Of a stretch of 13,117 nt of DNA, positions 1-7,869 are shown one piece after another. Below the pieces are notes generated by a model. That model made no database searches. It was not told the DNA's origin and was given only the letters and a program-made list of their open reading frames with translations. Position 1 is the stretch's first letter. Each line of letters begins with the position of its first letter. Position numbers and translations under genes: made by a program. The DNA is from Thermoplasmata archaeon (GTDB lineage Archaea; Thermoplasmatota; DTKX01; GCA-020343715): positions 2,103,497-2,116,613 of the forward strand of contig CP070808.1 of the NCBI GenBank assembly GCA_020343715.1. Reading direction: 5' to 3'.

Positions 1-1
1 C

Positions 2-1108
2 CGGGACGACGAGATCAACATCTCCTGGACCCCCAACGACGACCTGGAGATAAGCATCGAGCCCGAGACGCTCATGGCCACCGTCGTGGGCGCCGAGGAC
101 TTCTTCGGCGAGGTCACCATGAACTTCCTGGCAACGGACAACCAGGGCGCGGCCACCAACATACCCGTCAAGTTCGTGCTGGAGAACGTGGAGGACGACC
201 CCAGGCTCATCAAGCCCATCGGCGAGAGGGTCATCCTGGAGGACTCCGTGGACACCATCCCCATGTTCGACCACTTCATGGACCCCGACGGTGACGACCT
301 GCTCTTCACCCTGTCGTCCAACCTGAACGTGGAGTTCACCGTGGACCAGGACACCGGCATCATGACGCTGACGCCCCAACCCGACTGGTTCGGCTTCCGC
401 GAGATCTGGGTGACCGCCACCGACACCACCGGAAGGGTGGCCCAGGCGAAGTTCATCTTCATCGTGGACCCGATCAACGACGACCCCATCATCAACAGCT
501 GGTCGCCGCCGGGCGCGGAGATAAGCATCAACGAGGACTCATCCCAGTCCTTCGTGGTGCTCAACGTGTCCGACCCGGAGTTCAGCATCCTCATCTACCA
601 GTGGTACCTGGACGGCAAGCTGGTCGGTCCGTCGAACTTCTACAACTACAGGCCATCCTTCGACGAGCAGGGCGTGCACGAGCTGCGCGTCGTGGTCATC
701 GACGAGGAGAACGCCCAGGCGGAGCACACCTGGACCATCAGCGTCATCGACGTGCCCAGGCCTCCCGAGGGCGGCATCGCCTCCCCGGCCAACAACGCGA
801 AGTTCACCACGTCGGAGAAGGTCAACTTCGTCGGGCTCTACTACGACCTCGACGGGGACGACATCACCTACCAGTGGTACATCGACGGCAAGCCCCAGTC
901 CACCGACAGCGCCTTCGAGAAGGGCCTGTCAGAGGGCAAGCACGAGATCCGCCTGACGGTCCAGTCCGGCGACTTCACCATCCACGAGTTCGTCAACGTC
1001 ACCGTGAGCCAGGCAGAGAGCCCCGGGTTCGAGGCTCCCCTGCTGTTCGCGGGACTGGCGGTGACCTTCGTGGCGGCCGCCGCCTGGCGCCGCCTGAGGA
1101 TGAAGTAG
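2..1108 (+). CDS. Cell-surface cadherin-like/PKD repeat protein with PGF-CTERM tail (5' partial)
   Basis: This is the C-terminal 368 residues of a secreted surface protein. The frame stays open to the left window edge, so the start, and presumably a signal peptide, lie outside. Visible order: the end of one cadherin-like/tandem-95 module (about residues 1-66), a complete second one (67-162, with the family's acidic start VILEDSVD, a DPDGDD turn and a NDDP-type linker), two PKD/Ig-like modules (163-256 and 257-338, each with a QWYxDGK core), then the sorting tail. The tail (about 341-368) is PGFEAP, a hydrophobic helix and the basic end RRLRMK. This matches PGF-CTERM signals, which are processed by archaeosortase A and replaced by a lipid anchor. 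The DPDGDD-type turns suggest calcium binding between modules. The last module and tail resemble the next gene's (SAFEKGLSEGKHEI against KAFATSGLKAGKHTI), so the two are paralogues. Role unknown; adhesion or an S-layer-associated structure is inferred. The ATG at 74 is internal, not the start. Confidence 0.9.
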   Translation, partial: RDDEINISWTPNDDLEISIEPETLMATVVGAEDFFGEVTMNFLATDNQGAATNIPVKFVLENVEDDPRLIKPIGERVILEDSVDTIPMFDHFMDPDGDDLLFTLSSNLNVEFTVDQDTGIMTLTPQPDWFGFREIWVTATDTTGRVAQAKFIFIVDPINDDPIINSWSPPGAEISINEDSSQSFVVLNVSDPEFSILIYQWYLDGKLVGPSNFYNYRPSFDEQGVHELRVVVIDEENAQAEHTWTISVIDVPRPPEGGIASPANNAKFTTSEKVNFVGLYYDLDGDDITYQWYIDGKPQSTDSAFEKGLSEGKHEIRLTVQSGDFTIHEFVNVTVSQAESPGFEAPLLFAGLAVTFVAAAAWRRLRMK

Positions 1109-1129
1109 TCGCCGACGCGACCGGGCGCA

Positions 1130-1151
1130 CGACCCCCCTCTGGGGGGGTCG
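1130..1151 (+). terminator. GC-rich hairpin between the two surface-protein genes, possible terminator
   Basis: There is a perfect 9-bp stem (CGACCCCCC paired with GGGGGGTCG) with a four-base loop, 21 bases after the stop of the upstream gene and before the TATA element of the next. The position fits an end-of-transcript structure. However, no T-run follows, and archaeal intrinsic termination usually depends on one, so it could instead protect the 3' end of the mRNA. The fold is seen directly; the function is inferred. Confidence 0.4.
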
Positions 1152-1171
1152 CCATACGCCGTCGTTACCCC

Positions 1172-1184
1172 AAAGGTATATGTA
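1172..1184 (+). promoter_or_regulatory. TATA-type promoter for the PPC/cadherin-like surface protein
   Basis: AAAGGTATATGTA is the only AT-rich patch in the gap after the hairpin. Archaeal TATA boxes are centred roughly 25 bases before transcription starts, so transcription would begin around 1203-1208. That is downstream of the ATG at 1199 and upstream of the TTG at 1238, which favours the TTG as the true start. Assigned by eye only. Confidence 0.45.
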
Positions 1185-1237
1185 CGCCTAGGTAGAGCAT
1201 GGCAAGGGCGCAGCCGCGCCCATGGAGACGTGAGACC

Positions 1238-3946
1238 TTGGTACGGAAGCCCCGTTGGAAGCCGGCCACACTGGTGGTACTCCTGTCCACCGTCCTCACG
1301 CTGGCAACGCTGGCCACCACGCCCGTGGCCGCCGACCTGGACGACGATCCGGAGACGGGGCCGTGGGCCGAGGATGGCTCGGTGTTCCGGGACCGGGTCC
1401 GCCTCTCCGCCGACGACCCGTCGGCCGACCCCGTGGACTGGTACCGCATCAACCTCACGGCGGGCCCCACGACGCTGGACTACCTCACCATCAGCGTGAA
1501 CATGACCCGCAACGGTGGCGAGCAGTTCTTCGTGTGGGCCTCCCTCCACGACCCCGACGGGGCGCTGCTCACGGAGGTGAAGGCGACCAGCTTCGCCGTC
1601 AAGAGCACCGCCACGCTGTGCCACCGGACCGGCGTCTACCTGGTCCGGGTCTACACCTACTCGTACTTCGATTGCCACTACCAGCTGGCCTTCGACATCA
1701 CCAGCCGGGCCAACGTGACCGACGGGGACGACACCCTGGGCGAGGCCACCTTCCTGGAGCCTCCGGCGGACGTGACGGGACATCTCCACGGGATCCTCGA
1801 TCCCTTCGACCACTACGCCGTCAACCTGACCCGGGACGCCACCCACTACGAGTTCGTACAGGTGCGCCTGGCGCTGTACGGCGTGCCCGTGGGCCGCACC
1901 GACCTGGACCTGTTCCTCATCGTATTCGACGGCCAGGGCGTGCCCAGGGAGGTGTCGGCCTCCACCAGCAACGGCTCGTCGGAGATGGCGTTCTTCGCCG
2001 CCACCATCGAGAACGCCACCGTGTACATCCGGGCCCACGCCTACGGGGGCAATGCCTCCTATGCCCTGAACGTCACGAAGGTGAAGGTCACCGACGATGG
2101 CAACAACAACATCGTGAGGGCCGTGGAGCTGGACCCCGGCTCTTCCACCGAGGACGGGCTCAACATCACCGACCGGCTGGACTACTTCAAGGTCAACCTG
2201 ACGGGGGGCGACATCCTGTGGGCGGAGACGGAGACCCACGACTGGGACCCCGTCTCCCGCAAGCCCGACCTGAACATCTACATGTACGACCCCACCGGCC
2301 TCATCATCAACTGGTCCCACTCGTACGACCCCTTCGAGAGGGCGTCGGTCACGGCCCCCCACGGGGACCCGGCGGCCTTCTACTACGTGCTGGTCACCTT
2401 CTTCGACCGGAACCCGTCCGACGGCATCGACGCCTGGGGCGACTACACCATCAACATCACCGTCGACAGGGCCCCGCGCCTCATCGGCGACCTGCCCCTG
2501 GTGGTGGAGGAGGACGGCTCCCTGGAGGTCCTCCTGGATGACCTGGTGGACGACGAGGAGGACGAGGAGCTCTTCGTGTCCGTCCTCCCCGGGGACCACG
2601 TGCACGCCACCCTGGCGGGGGACCGCATCACCGTGGTGCCCATGGCCAACTTCTCGGGGGACGCCGATTTCACCCTCCAGGTGGCGGACCACCTGCGCCT
2701 GGTGGAGCTGGTTGTTCCCGTCAACGTAACCCCCGTCCCCGACGCCCCTGGCCTGGTCGACCCCTTCTCGCCGATAACCCTGGACGAGGACGACCAGGTG
2801 ACGGTGGACCTGAATGATATCATAGTGGACGGCGACGGCGACCCGGTCCAGTTCGCGGCCCTGTGGGACGAGAACCATACCCTGGGCGCCTCTACGGTGG
2901 CGGGCTCCTCCCTGACCATCGTCCCTAACGCCGACGTGTTCGGCAACTTCACGCTGCCTGTGGACGCCTGGGACGACAACGGACAGAGGTCCACCGTCCT
3001 CGTCCCGGTCCAGGTGCTCCCGGTCCCTGACGCCCCAAGGGTACTGATCCCCGAGGCCAACGTCACCATCGAGGAGGACCAGCGGGGCACCACCTTCGAC
3101 CTTACCACCGTGTTCTCGGACCCCGACGAGCTGGGCCTGGAGTACATGGTCACCGAGGACACCGGCAGCATCCTGTTCATAGTGATAGGCGACGACCTGC
3201 TGATGGACCCGGCCCCCGACTTCCACGGCCAGGTCACCATGACGCTGGAGGCCATGGCCGGGGCCCAAAGGGTGTCCTCCTCCCTGGTGGTCACCGTGAC
3301 CTCGGTGGTCGACCCGCCCCTCATCACCGACAGGGACCCCGACGGCGACGTGACCATGAGCGAGATGAACGCAAGGACCTTCTCGATCACCGCGGAGGAC
3401 CCCGAGGGGGGCACCTTGGCCTACGAGTGGTACTTTGACGGAGTACTTCTGGCGGGCGAGACGTTGCCCAGGTTCGAGCTGGTCACCAACCACTCCTCCC
3501 AGGGCACCCACCTGGTCACCGTCAGGGTCACCAACGTGGGGGCTATGACCGAGTGGAACTGGTCCGTCCAGGTGGACAACGTCAACCGTGCACCCACCCT
3601 GGACCTCATGCGGCCCCGGGACGGGGACACCTTCGAGGAGGGGACCAACGTGGTCTTCGAGGCTGAGGCCGAGGACCCCGACGGTGAGGCCCTGTCGGTC
3701 CAGTGGGTCGAGGACGGCGAGGTGCTGGGCACCGGGAAGGCATTCGCCACGTCGGGCCTCAAGGCGGGCAAGCACACCATCACCCTCCGCGCCGTGGACC
3801 CCCATGGCTTCGCCACCGAGGCCAACTTCACCATCACGATAGAGGAGGCCAGCGGCCTTCCCGCCGTCGGCGCGCCCGTGGTGCTGGCCGCCCTGCTCCT
3901 GGGATGCGTCATGGCGGCCGTGTGGCACAGGTCGAGGAAGGACTGA
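1238..3946 (+). CDS. Secreted PPC-domain/cadherin-like/PKD surface protein with divergent PGF-CTERM-like tail
   Basis: This 902-residue surface protein is modular. After a signal peptide (about 1-32, basic start then a leucine-rich core ending in PVAA) come three PPC-like (pre-peptidase C-terminal) beta-sandwiches (about 45-155, 168-288, 292-412), each with a D-W-Y or D-[HY]-[FY] core. Then come three cadherin-like/tandem-95 modules (about 414-504, 505-601, 601-695), which carry EEDG, DEDD and EEDQ starts and [VP]PDAP linkers. Two PKD/Ig-like modules follow (about 695-872). Numerous N-x-S/T sequons suggest heavy N-glycosylation. The tail (about 872-902) reads GLPAVGAP, a hydrophobic helix, then HRSRKD. 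It aligns with PGF-CTERM signals but has PAV in place of PGF. Start choice: TTG at 1238 has GGAG and GTGAG just upstream, gives a normal short n-region and fits the TATA position. ATG at 1199 would add 13 residues in rarer codons (GCA, CCA, AGA, CGT). No catalytic domain was seen, so an adhesion or structural role is inferred. It is a paralogue of the preceding gene and converges on the DUF58 gene 15 bases away. Confidence 0.9.
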   Translation: MVRKPRWKPATLVVLLSTVLTLATLATTPVAADLDDDPETGPWAEDGSVFRDRVRLSADDPSADPVDWYRINLTAGPTTLDYLTISVNMTRNGGEQFFVWASLHDPDGALLTEVKATSFAVKSTATLCHRTGVYLVRVYTYSYFDCHYQLAFDITSRANVTDGDDTLGEATFLEPPADVTGHLHGILDPFDHYAVNLTRDATHYEFVQVRLALYGVPVGRTDLDLFLIVFDGQGVPREVSASTSNGSSEMAFFAATIENATVYIRAHAYGGNASYALNVTKVKVTDDGNNNIVRAVELDPGSSTEDGLNITDRLDYFKVNLTGGDILWAETETHDWDPVSRKPDLNIYMYDPTGLIINWSHSYDPFERASVTAPHGDPAAFYYVLVTFFDRNPSDGIDAWGDYTINITVDRAPRLIGDLPLVVEEDGSLEVLLDDLVDDEEDEELFVSVLPGDHVHATLAGDRITVVPMANFSGDADFTLQVADHLRLVELVVPVNVTPVPDAPGLVDPFSPITLDEDDQVTVDLNDIIVDGDGDPVQFAALWDENHTLGASTVAGSSLTIVPNADVFGNFTLPVDAWDDNGQRSTVLVPVQVLPVPDAPRVLIPEANVTIEEDQRGTTFDLTTVFSDPDELGLEYMVTEDTGSILFIVIGDDLLMDPAPDFHGQVTMTLEAMAGAQRVSSSLVVTVTSVVDPPLITDRDPDGDVTMSEMNARTFSITAEDPEGGTLAYEWYFDGVLLAGETLPRFELVTNHSSQGTHLVTVRVTNVGAMTEWNWSVQVDNVNRAPTLDLMRPRDGDTFEEGTNVVFEAEAEDPDGEALSVQWVEDGEVLGTGKAFATSGLKAGKHTITLRAVDPHGFATEANFTITIEEASGLPAVGAPVVLAALLLGCVMAAVWHRSRKD

Positions 3947-3961
3947 GGACCTACGCTACCT

Positions 3962-6349
3962 TCATGCGTGGGGCACAGGCACGTCAGGCAGCGGGGCCTC
4001 CTCGTCCCAATCGTCGCCCTCTGGGACGGGCTCGTCCACCGCGCGTTTCCTGGCCCGGGCCCTCGATGTGCCAGGAAGGACCACCCTCTCCCTGAGCCAA
4101 CGGACGGTGCTACCGCCCCTCCGTGAGCCCAAGAATGTGATCACCGCCCACCGACCCACCAGGGCGGCGACCACGAGCCAGAACAGCAGGTAGACGGGGG
4201 CGAAGACGGACTCGGGCTCCAGGGGCGAGATGACCCCCTTGCCGGGGTCCGGCGAGTACCAAGCGGGCAGGTAAGTCATCACCACCGTCATCATCGCGGC
4301 CACCGCGACGACCACGGCGAACACCATCAGGTAGCGCTCCACCGTCTCCCGGAACAGCTGGAGGCCTCGGCCCCGCTCCATGGCCTGGCCGCCCAGGGTG
4401 AACAGGCGGTCGAAGCGCTCGATGGCCCACGTCAGCTCCACGAAGGACACCACGGCCAGGGCCATGAGCAACGACTTCCAGGCGTCGTCCATGGGGTTGG
4501 GCTCGATCAGCGTGACGATGAGGATGAAGCCCATGGAGAACAGGGCCAATACGAAGGTGCGCCGGAATATCGCCAGGGCGCCCAGCAGTGGAGGTATGAG
4601 CACCATGTCCCACACGAACACCAGGGGGCCGGCCCCCCTGGAGACGGACCACAAGGCCGAGCCGACGTGCCAAAGGACGATCAGCAGGAGGGCCGCGTAC
4701 GCCAGGTACACCAGGTTCGAGGCGGGGTCCTTGAGCCTCCAGTACCGGAGGTACCCCAGGAGCATGGCCAGGGCCCACCCCAGTATCAGGCCTGTGAAAG
4801 TCAGGAGCACGAAGGTGTTGGTGTCCATCAGGACCCCCCACGGCCCGTCGTTGACGAACTCCCACCAGTTCTGGCTCATGAACCACGTCATGAGGCTGGC
4901 GCCCACCAGGCATATGAGGGCAAGGGCCTGGAGCAGCATGAGCCTGGGCATCCCCAGTCGGACCCCCAGGACCTCGTCCTGGAAGTCCCGGGTCACCGAG
5001 CGGCCGAGCAGGGGCAGGTGCACCTCCTCCTCGAACTCGGGCAGCTCCTCGGCGGCCTCGCCCTCCAGGGCGCTCACGTCCAGCCGCTCGCCGCCCAGGG
5101 CGGCGCCGATGCGCACGAGGATGGACAGCTGGGGCTCGTCGGGCTCCACGTCGATGACCGGGATGCCCGCGCCCTCCAGCTCGGCGATGTTGGTGGAACG
5201 CTGCAGGGCCATGAGCATGGAACGCGAGCCCTTCACCCCGGTGGCCCTCTCCTCGTAGTCCTCCAGCTGGGCCGTGACCACCACCACCCTATGGCCGGTG
5301 CGGATGAGGTTGAGTATGGTGGGGTAGACCGTCATGTCGGAAAGGAGGGGGGAGAAGACCACCACGTCGGACCGGGGCTTGATGAAGGGGCGTGCGTAGC
5401 CCGCGGCCCAGTCGTAGGTGAGCGTCCCCTTGGCCACCGTCTCGACCAGCATGGCCTGGACCACCCGGTTGTGGGCGTTGCCCAGACCCGGGGGAACGAT
5501 GTTCACCGCGTCGTTGTAAGTCACCACCATGACCCGGTTCTTGGCGCTGACCAGCGTCCGTGATAGCCCCAACGTCGCCCGTAGGCTCTGCTCGTGGAAG
5601 TTGTCCACCGGGGTGCCCGTGGCCGAGAGGGCCCGGGAGTCGACGAAGATGGCGCAGTCGGACAGCGTCTCCTTCTCGTCCTCGTTTATCATCAGCTTCC
5701 TTCGCTTCGCCGAGGCCTTCCAGTTGATCTTCCTGTAGGGGTCGCCCTTGACGTACTCCCGGATGGAGTAGAAGTCGGTGGACCTCCCCAGCTCGTTGAT
5801 GGTGACGGGCCCCATGTTGTACTTCAGGGCCCGCGACTGCAGGTCCAGGCTCCTAAGCTCCACGTACAGGGACACCACGTCCAGCTCGTGGACGTCATGG
5901 ATCGTGGTCTCCTGGTCGAAGAAGCCCATGGCGTCGGAGGTCCTCATGTCCACGGGCCCCACACGGTAGGCGCCCCGCAGGGGGCATTGGAGGGTGTAGC
6001 CCGTGCGCCTAAGCTCCCCCTTGTATAGGGGCATGACAGAGTGGTTGCTCCCATCTGACAGGTCCATGTAGCCCGGGGCCAGATCATGCAGCTCCACGGC
6101 GTCGGCCCATCCGCCCCTGACGCCCACGTTGAACCCCATGTCGTACTCGTCGCCCTCCAGCACCCTAAGGTGGGACGGCCTTCTCCGGACATCGGTTACC
6201 GGTGTCCTCCGTACGTAGGCCACCAGCAGGAACATTGAGGCCACCAGGCCGATGGCCACCACCTGGAAGTCCAGCCGCCACAGTCCCAGGAGGAGGACCG
6301 TCATGCCCGCGGCGACCCATGCCACCGACTTGCGGGTCCACCGCCTCAT
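3962..6349 (-). CDS. DUF58 protein fused to a C-terminal eight-helix membrane domain
   Basis: This 795-residue membrane protein begins with a two-helix hairpin (about 9-25 and 29-46), as is usual for DUF58 proteins. The DUF58 region follows, with LRGAYRVGP (124-132) and the family signature REYVKGDPYRKINWKASA (197-214). A vWA-like fold comes next, but its metal site is degenerate (FVDSRALS at 235-242 rather than DxSxS). After an acidic linker (about 424-445) come eight predicted membrane helices (about 469-489, 512-534, 546-566, 574-594, 597-615, 626-643, 672-693, 715-740). A basic then acidic tail (741-795) ends it. DUF58 proteins are usually 300-450 residues, so the C-terminal half is an addition that I do not recognise. 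DUF58 proteins partner MoxR AAA+ ATPases, with proposed chaperone-like or complex-maturation roles. The ATG at 6349 overlaps the DUF4350 stop as ATGA, so translation is coupled. The frame is open further upstream to 7192, but that part is antisense-like, R/P/G-rich and lies inside the next gene. Confidence 0.92.
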   Translation of the reverse strand: MRRWTRKSVAWVAAGMTVLLLGLWRLDFQVVAIGLVASMFLLVAYVRRTPVTDVRRRPSHLRVLEGDEYDMGFNVGVRGGWADAVELHDLAPGYMDLSDGSNHSVMPLYKGELRRTGYTLQCPLRGAYRVGPVDMRTSDAMGFFDQETTIHDVHELDVVSLYVELRSLDLQSRALKYNMGPVTINELGRSTDFYSIREYVKGDPYRKINWKASAKRRKLMINEDEKETLSDCAIFVDSRALSATGTPVDNFHEQSLRATLGLSRTLVSAKNRVMVVTYNDAVNIVPPGLGNAHNRVVQAMLVETVAKGTLTYDWAAGYARPFIKPRSDVVVFSPLLSDMTVYPTILNLIRTGHRVVVVTAQLEDYEERATGVKGSRSMLMALQRSTNIAELEGAGIPVIDVEPDEPQLSILVRIGAALGGERLDVSALEGEAAEELPEFEEEVHLPLLGRSVTRDFQDEVLGVRLGMPRLMLLQALALICLVGASLMTWFMSQNWWEFVNDGPWGVLMDTNTFVLLTFTGLILGWALAMLLGYLRYWRLKDPASNLVYLAYAALLLIVLWHVGSALWSVSRGAGPLVFVWDMVLIPPLLGALAIFRRTFVLALFSMGFILIVTLIEPNPMDDAWKSLLMALAVVSFVELTWAIERFDRLFTLGGQAMERGRGLQLFRETVERYLMVFAVVVAVAAMMTVVMTYLPAWYSPDPGKGVISPLEPESVFAPVYLLFWLVVAALVGRWAVITFLGSRRGGSTVRWLRERVVLPGTSRARARKRAVDEPVPEGDDWDEEAPLPDVPVPHA

Positions 6350-7869
6350 CGTCCCATCCCCCCCTGATGCCTCTGCCAGGGCGTCGCCCAGTCCTGCACG
6401 GCGTCGTCGGAGAGGGACCGCAGGTACTGCTCGGCCCTCTCCACCAGGTACTCGGCGTTCTCCGGGGGCTTCCACGCAGTGATGTCCCCCAGGGCGGCCT
6501 GGAGGGCCATGGGGTCCACCCGGACGGGCTGCAGCACGAATTGCACCAGGTACTGGTCGCCCAGCAGCTGGGCCACGATCTCGGGGGGCAACCGCTGGAG
6601 GTCGTCCGGGTCCAGGCCGTACGCGTAGCGCATCCGCTGGAGGAGCACCCCCCTGACCTCGTAGTAGTCGGCGAGCCAGTTGTAGGGGTTGCCGAACTCC
6701 AGTGTGCGGGGCTCCGACAGCCTGTTCCTGTGGGGCTCGTAGCGCTTGGGGGCCCTCTTGCCGGCAGCGCCCAGGCCCGCCACCCCGATGACTAGGATCA
6801 TAAGACAGCCCCAGATGGGCCAGCTCTCCCCGAGGATCATGTACATGGGGCGCATGAGCACGTCGTCCAGCTCCGAGAGCAGGCCCGGCTCCAGGTGGAT
6901 GGACTCGTCGATGATGACGGTCCCGCCGAAGGGCAGGAGCCGTGCCAGGACGGCGTGGGCGAACAGCCGGTTGTCGGCCCTGTCGTACATGTCGTTGGTG
7001 AACAGCGAGGGGTCGGAGATGAGGAGCATGCCGTTCATGAACAGCATGACGGGGTACTCTCCCACCTGCTCCCCCGGGTCGCGGACGCCGTTCCTGTCCT
7101 CGTCTATCCAACCGCTGGCGGTGCTGTTGGCGATGTACTGGGCGGGGGGTGAGCCCTGCCAGTTCCCCTGCATCCACGGCTCCCAGTTCCAATCATCGTT
7201 CTCCACGAAGCAGCTGGGGTCGTTGAGCAGCACCTCGTACTCCAGGCCCTCCCAGATGGGGACCCGGACCTTCACCAGCAGGGGGTTGCGGTCCACGTTC
7301 ACGTCGGCCAGCCTCTCACCCGACCACACGTAGTGGCTCTCCGGCGTGTCGCCCAGGTGGGAGATGGCGGGGTTATCCTCCAACCCGTTGTACTTCAGGA
7401 TGCTGTTGCCGTGCCCGTAGTCGTCAGCGATGAGCACCGTCCCGCCACGGTCTAAGAACTTCCTTATCGCCCGCCACTCGGAGAAGGAGTAGGCCCTCTC
7501 GATGCCTATGGCCACGTAGAGCATGTTCCTGGTGTCGTTGAACTCCAGCAGGGTGGTGGCGGAGGTGGACACCGTCCGGACGGAGAGGTTCAGGAAGCCG
7601 ATGTGCTCCATGTCGCCCCGGAACTTTGAGATGTCGTTCCAGTCGTCGTCGTACGCCGAGAGCTGTCCCGTGGGGGCGGCCCCCAGGGGTATTGTGAGCA
7701 CCACCAGTAGGAGCAGCAGCACAACGACCACGGCAAGTCCGCCCCTCCAGTCCCGGGAGAAGAACTTCCCCGAGAACCTGCGCAACCTCATGGAGGGGGT
7801 CCGCCTCCTGCGCCGCTCCAAGGGGGGTGGGGGCGCTGGCCCCTCTGGTGGCAAGTCGCCCACCATCAC
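6346..7869 (-). CDS. DUF4350 membrane protein with an EF-hand-like loop
   Basis: This 507-residue protein has a basic, proline-rich cytoplasmic start (1-42) and a membrane helix at about 43-64. The extracytoplasmic DUF4350 domain (about 68-340) shows family hallmarks: SAYDDDWNDISKFR (71-84), FLDRGGTVLIADDYGHGNS (138-156), and near its end NDMYDRADNRLF (292-303) and GTVIIDESIH (316-325). The fold is thought to resemble glutamine amidotransferases without their catalysis. A second helix (about 350-370) leads to a cytoplasmic domain (371-507). Inside the outer domain, WIDEDRNGVRDPGE (254-267) is a calcium-loop motif of the DxDxNGxxDxGE type, matching the calcium theme of the neighbouring TSP3 protein. 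The start is GTG at 7869, overlapping the upstream stop as GTGA. The ATG at 7866, overlapping as TGATG, is equally plausible and one residue shorter. The stop overlaps the DUF58 start. DUF4350 is a known companion of MoxR, DUF58 and DUF4129. The molecular activity is unknown. Confidence 0.9.
   Translation of the reverse strand: MMVGDLPPEGPAPPPPLERRRRRTPSMRLRRFSGKFFSRDWRGGLAVVVVLLLLLVVLTIPLGAAPTGQLSAYDDDWNDISKFRGDMEHIGFLNLSVRTVSTSATTLLEFNDTRNMLYVAIGIERAYSFSEWRAIRKFLDRGGTVLIADDYGHGNSILKYNGLEDNPAISHLGDTPESHYVWSGERLADVNVDRNPLLVKVRVPIWEGLEYEVLLNDPSCFVENDDWNWEPWMQGNWQGSPPAQYIANSTASGWIDEDRNGVRDPGEQVGEYPVMLFMNGMLLISDPSLFTNDMYDRADNRLFAHAVLARLLPFGGTVIIDESIHLEPGLLSELDDVLMRPMYMILGESWPIWGCLMILVIGVAGLGAAGKRAPKRYEPHRNRLSEPRTLEFGNPYNWLADYYEVRGVLLQRMRYAYGLDPDDLQRLPPEIVAQLLGDQYLVQFVLQPVRVDPMALQAALGDITAWKPPENAEYLVERAEQYLRSLSDDAVQDWATPWQRHQGGMGR

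Noticed and set aside
929..3928. Long minus-strand open frame (999 codons) opposite the second surface-protein gene
   Set aside because: It is antisense to a gene with clear signal peptide, domains and tail. Its product is a low-complexity run of G, V, H, R and D with no recognisable domain, as expected from the complement of GC-rich Asp/Val/Thr codons.
4667..6028. Plus-strand open frames opposite the DUF58 gene (4667-5563, 5594-6028, 4380-5258)
   Set aside because: They are mutually overlapping, low-complexity and antisense to a strongly supported membrane protein.
6350..7192. Upstream extension of the DUF58 frame
   Set aside because: It lies entirely inside the DUF4350 gene in another frame and is R/P/G/H-rich without motifs. 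The ATG at 6349 with its ATGA overlap and membrane hairpin is the natural start.
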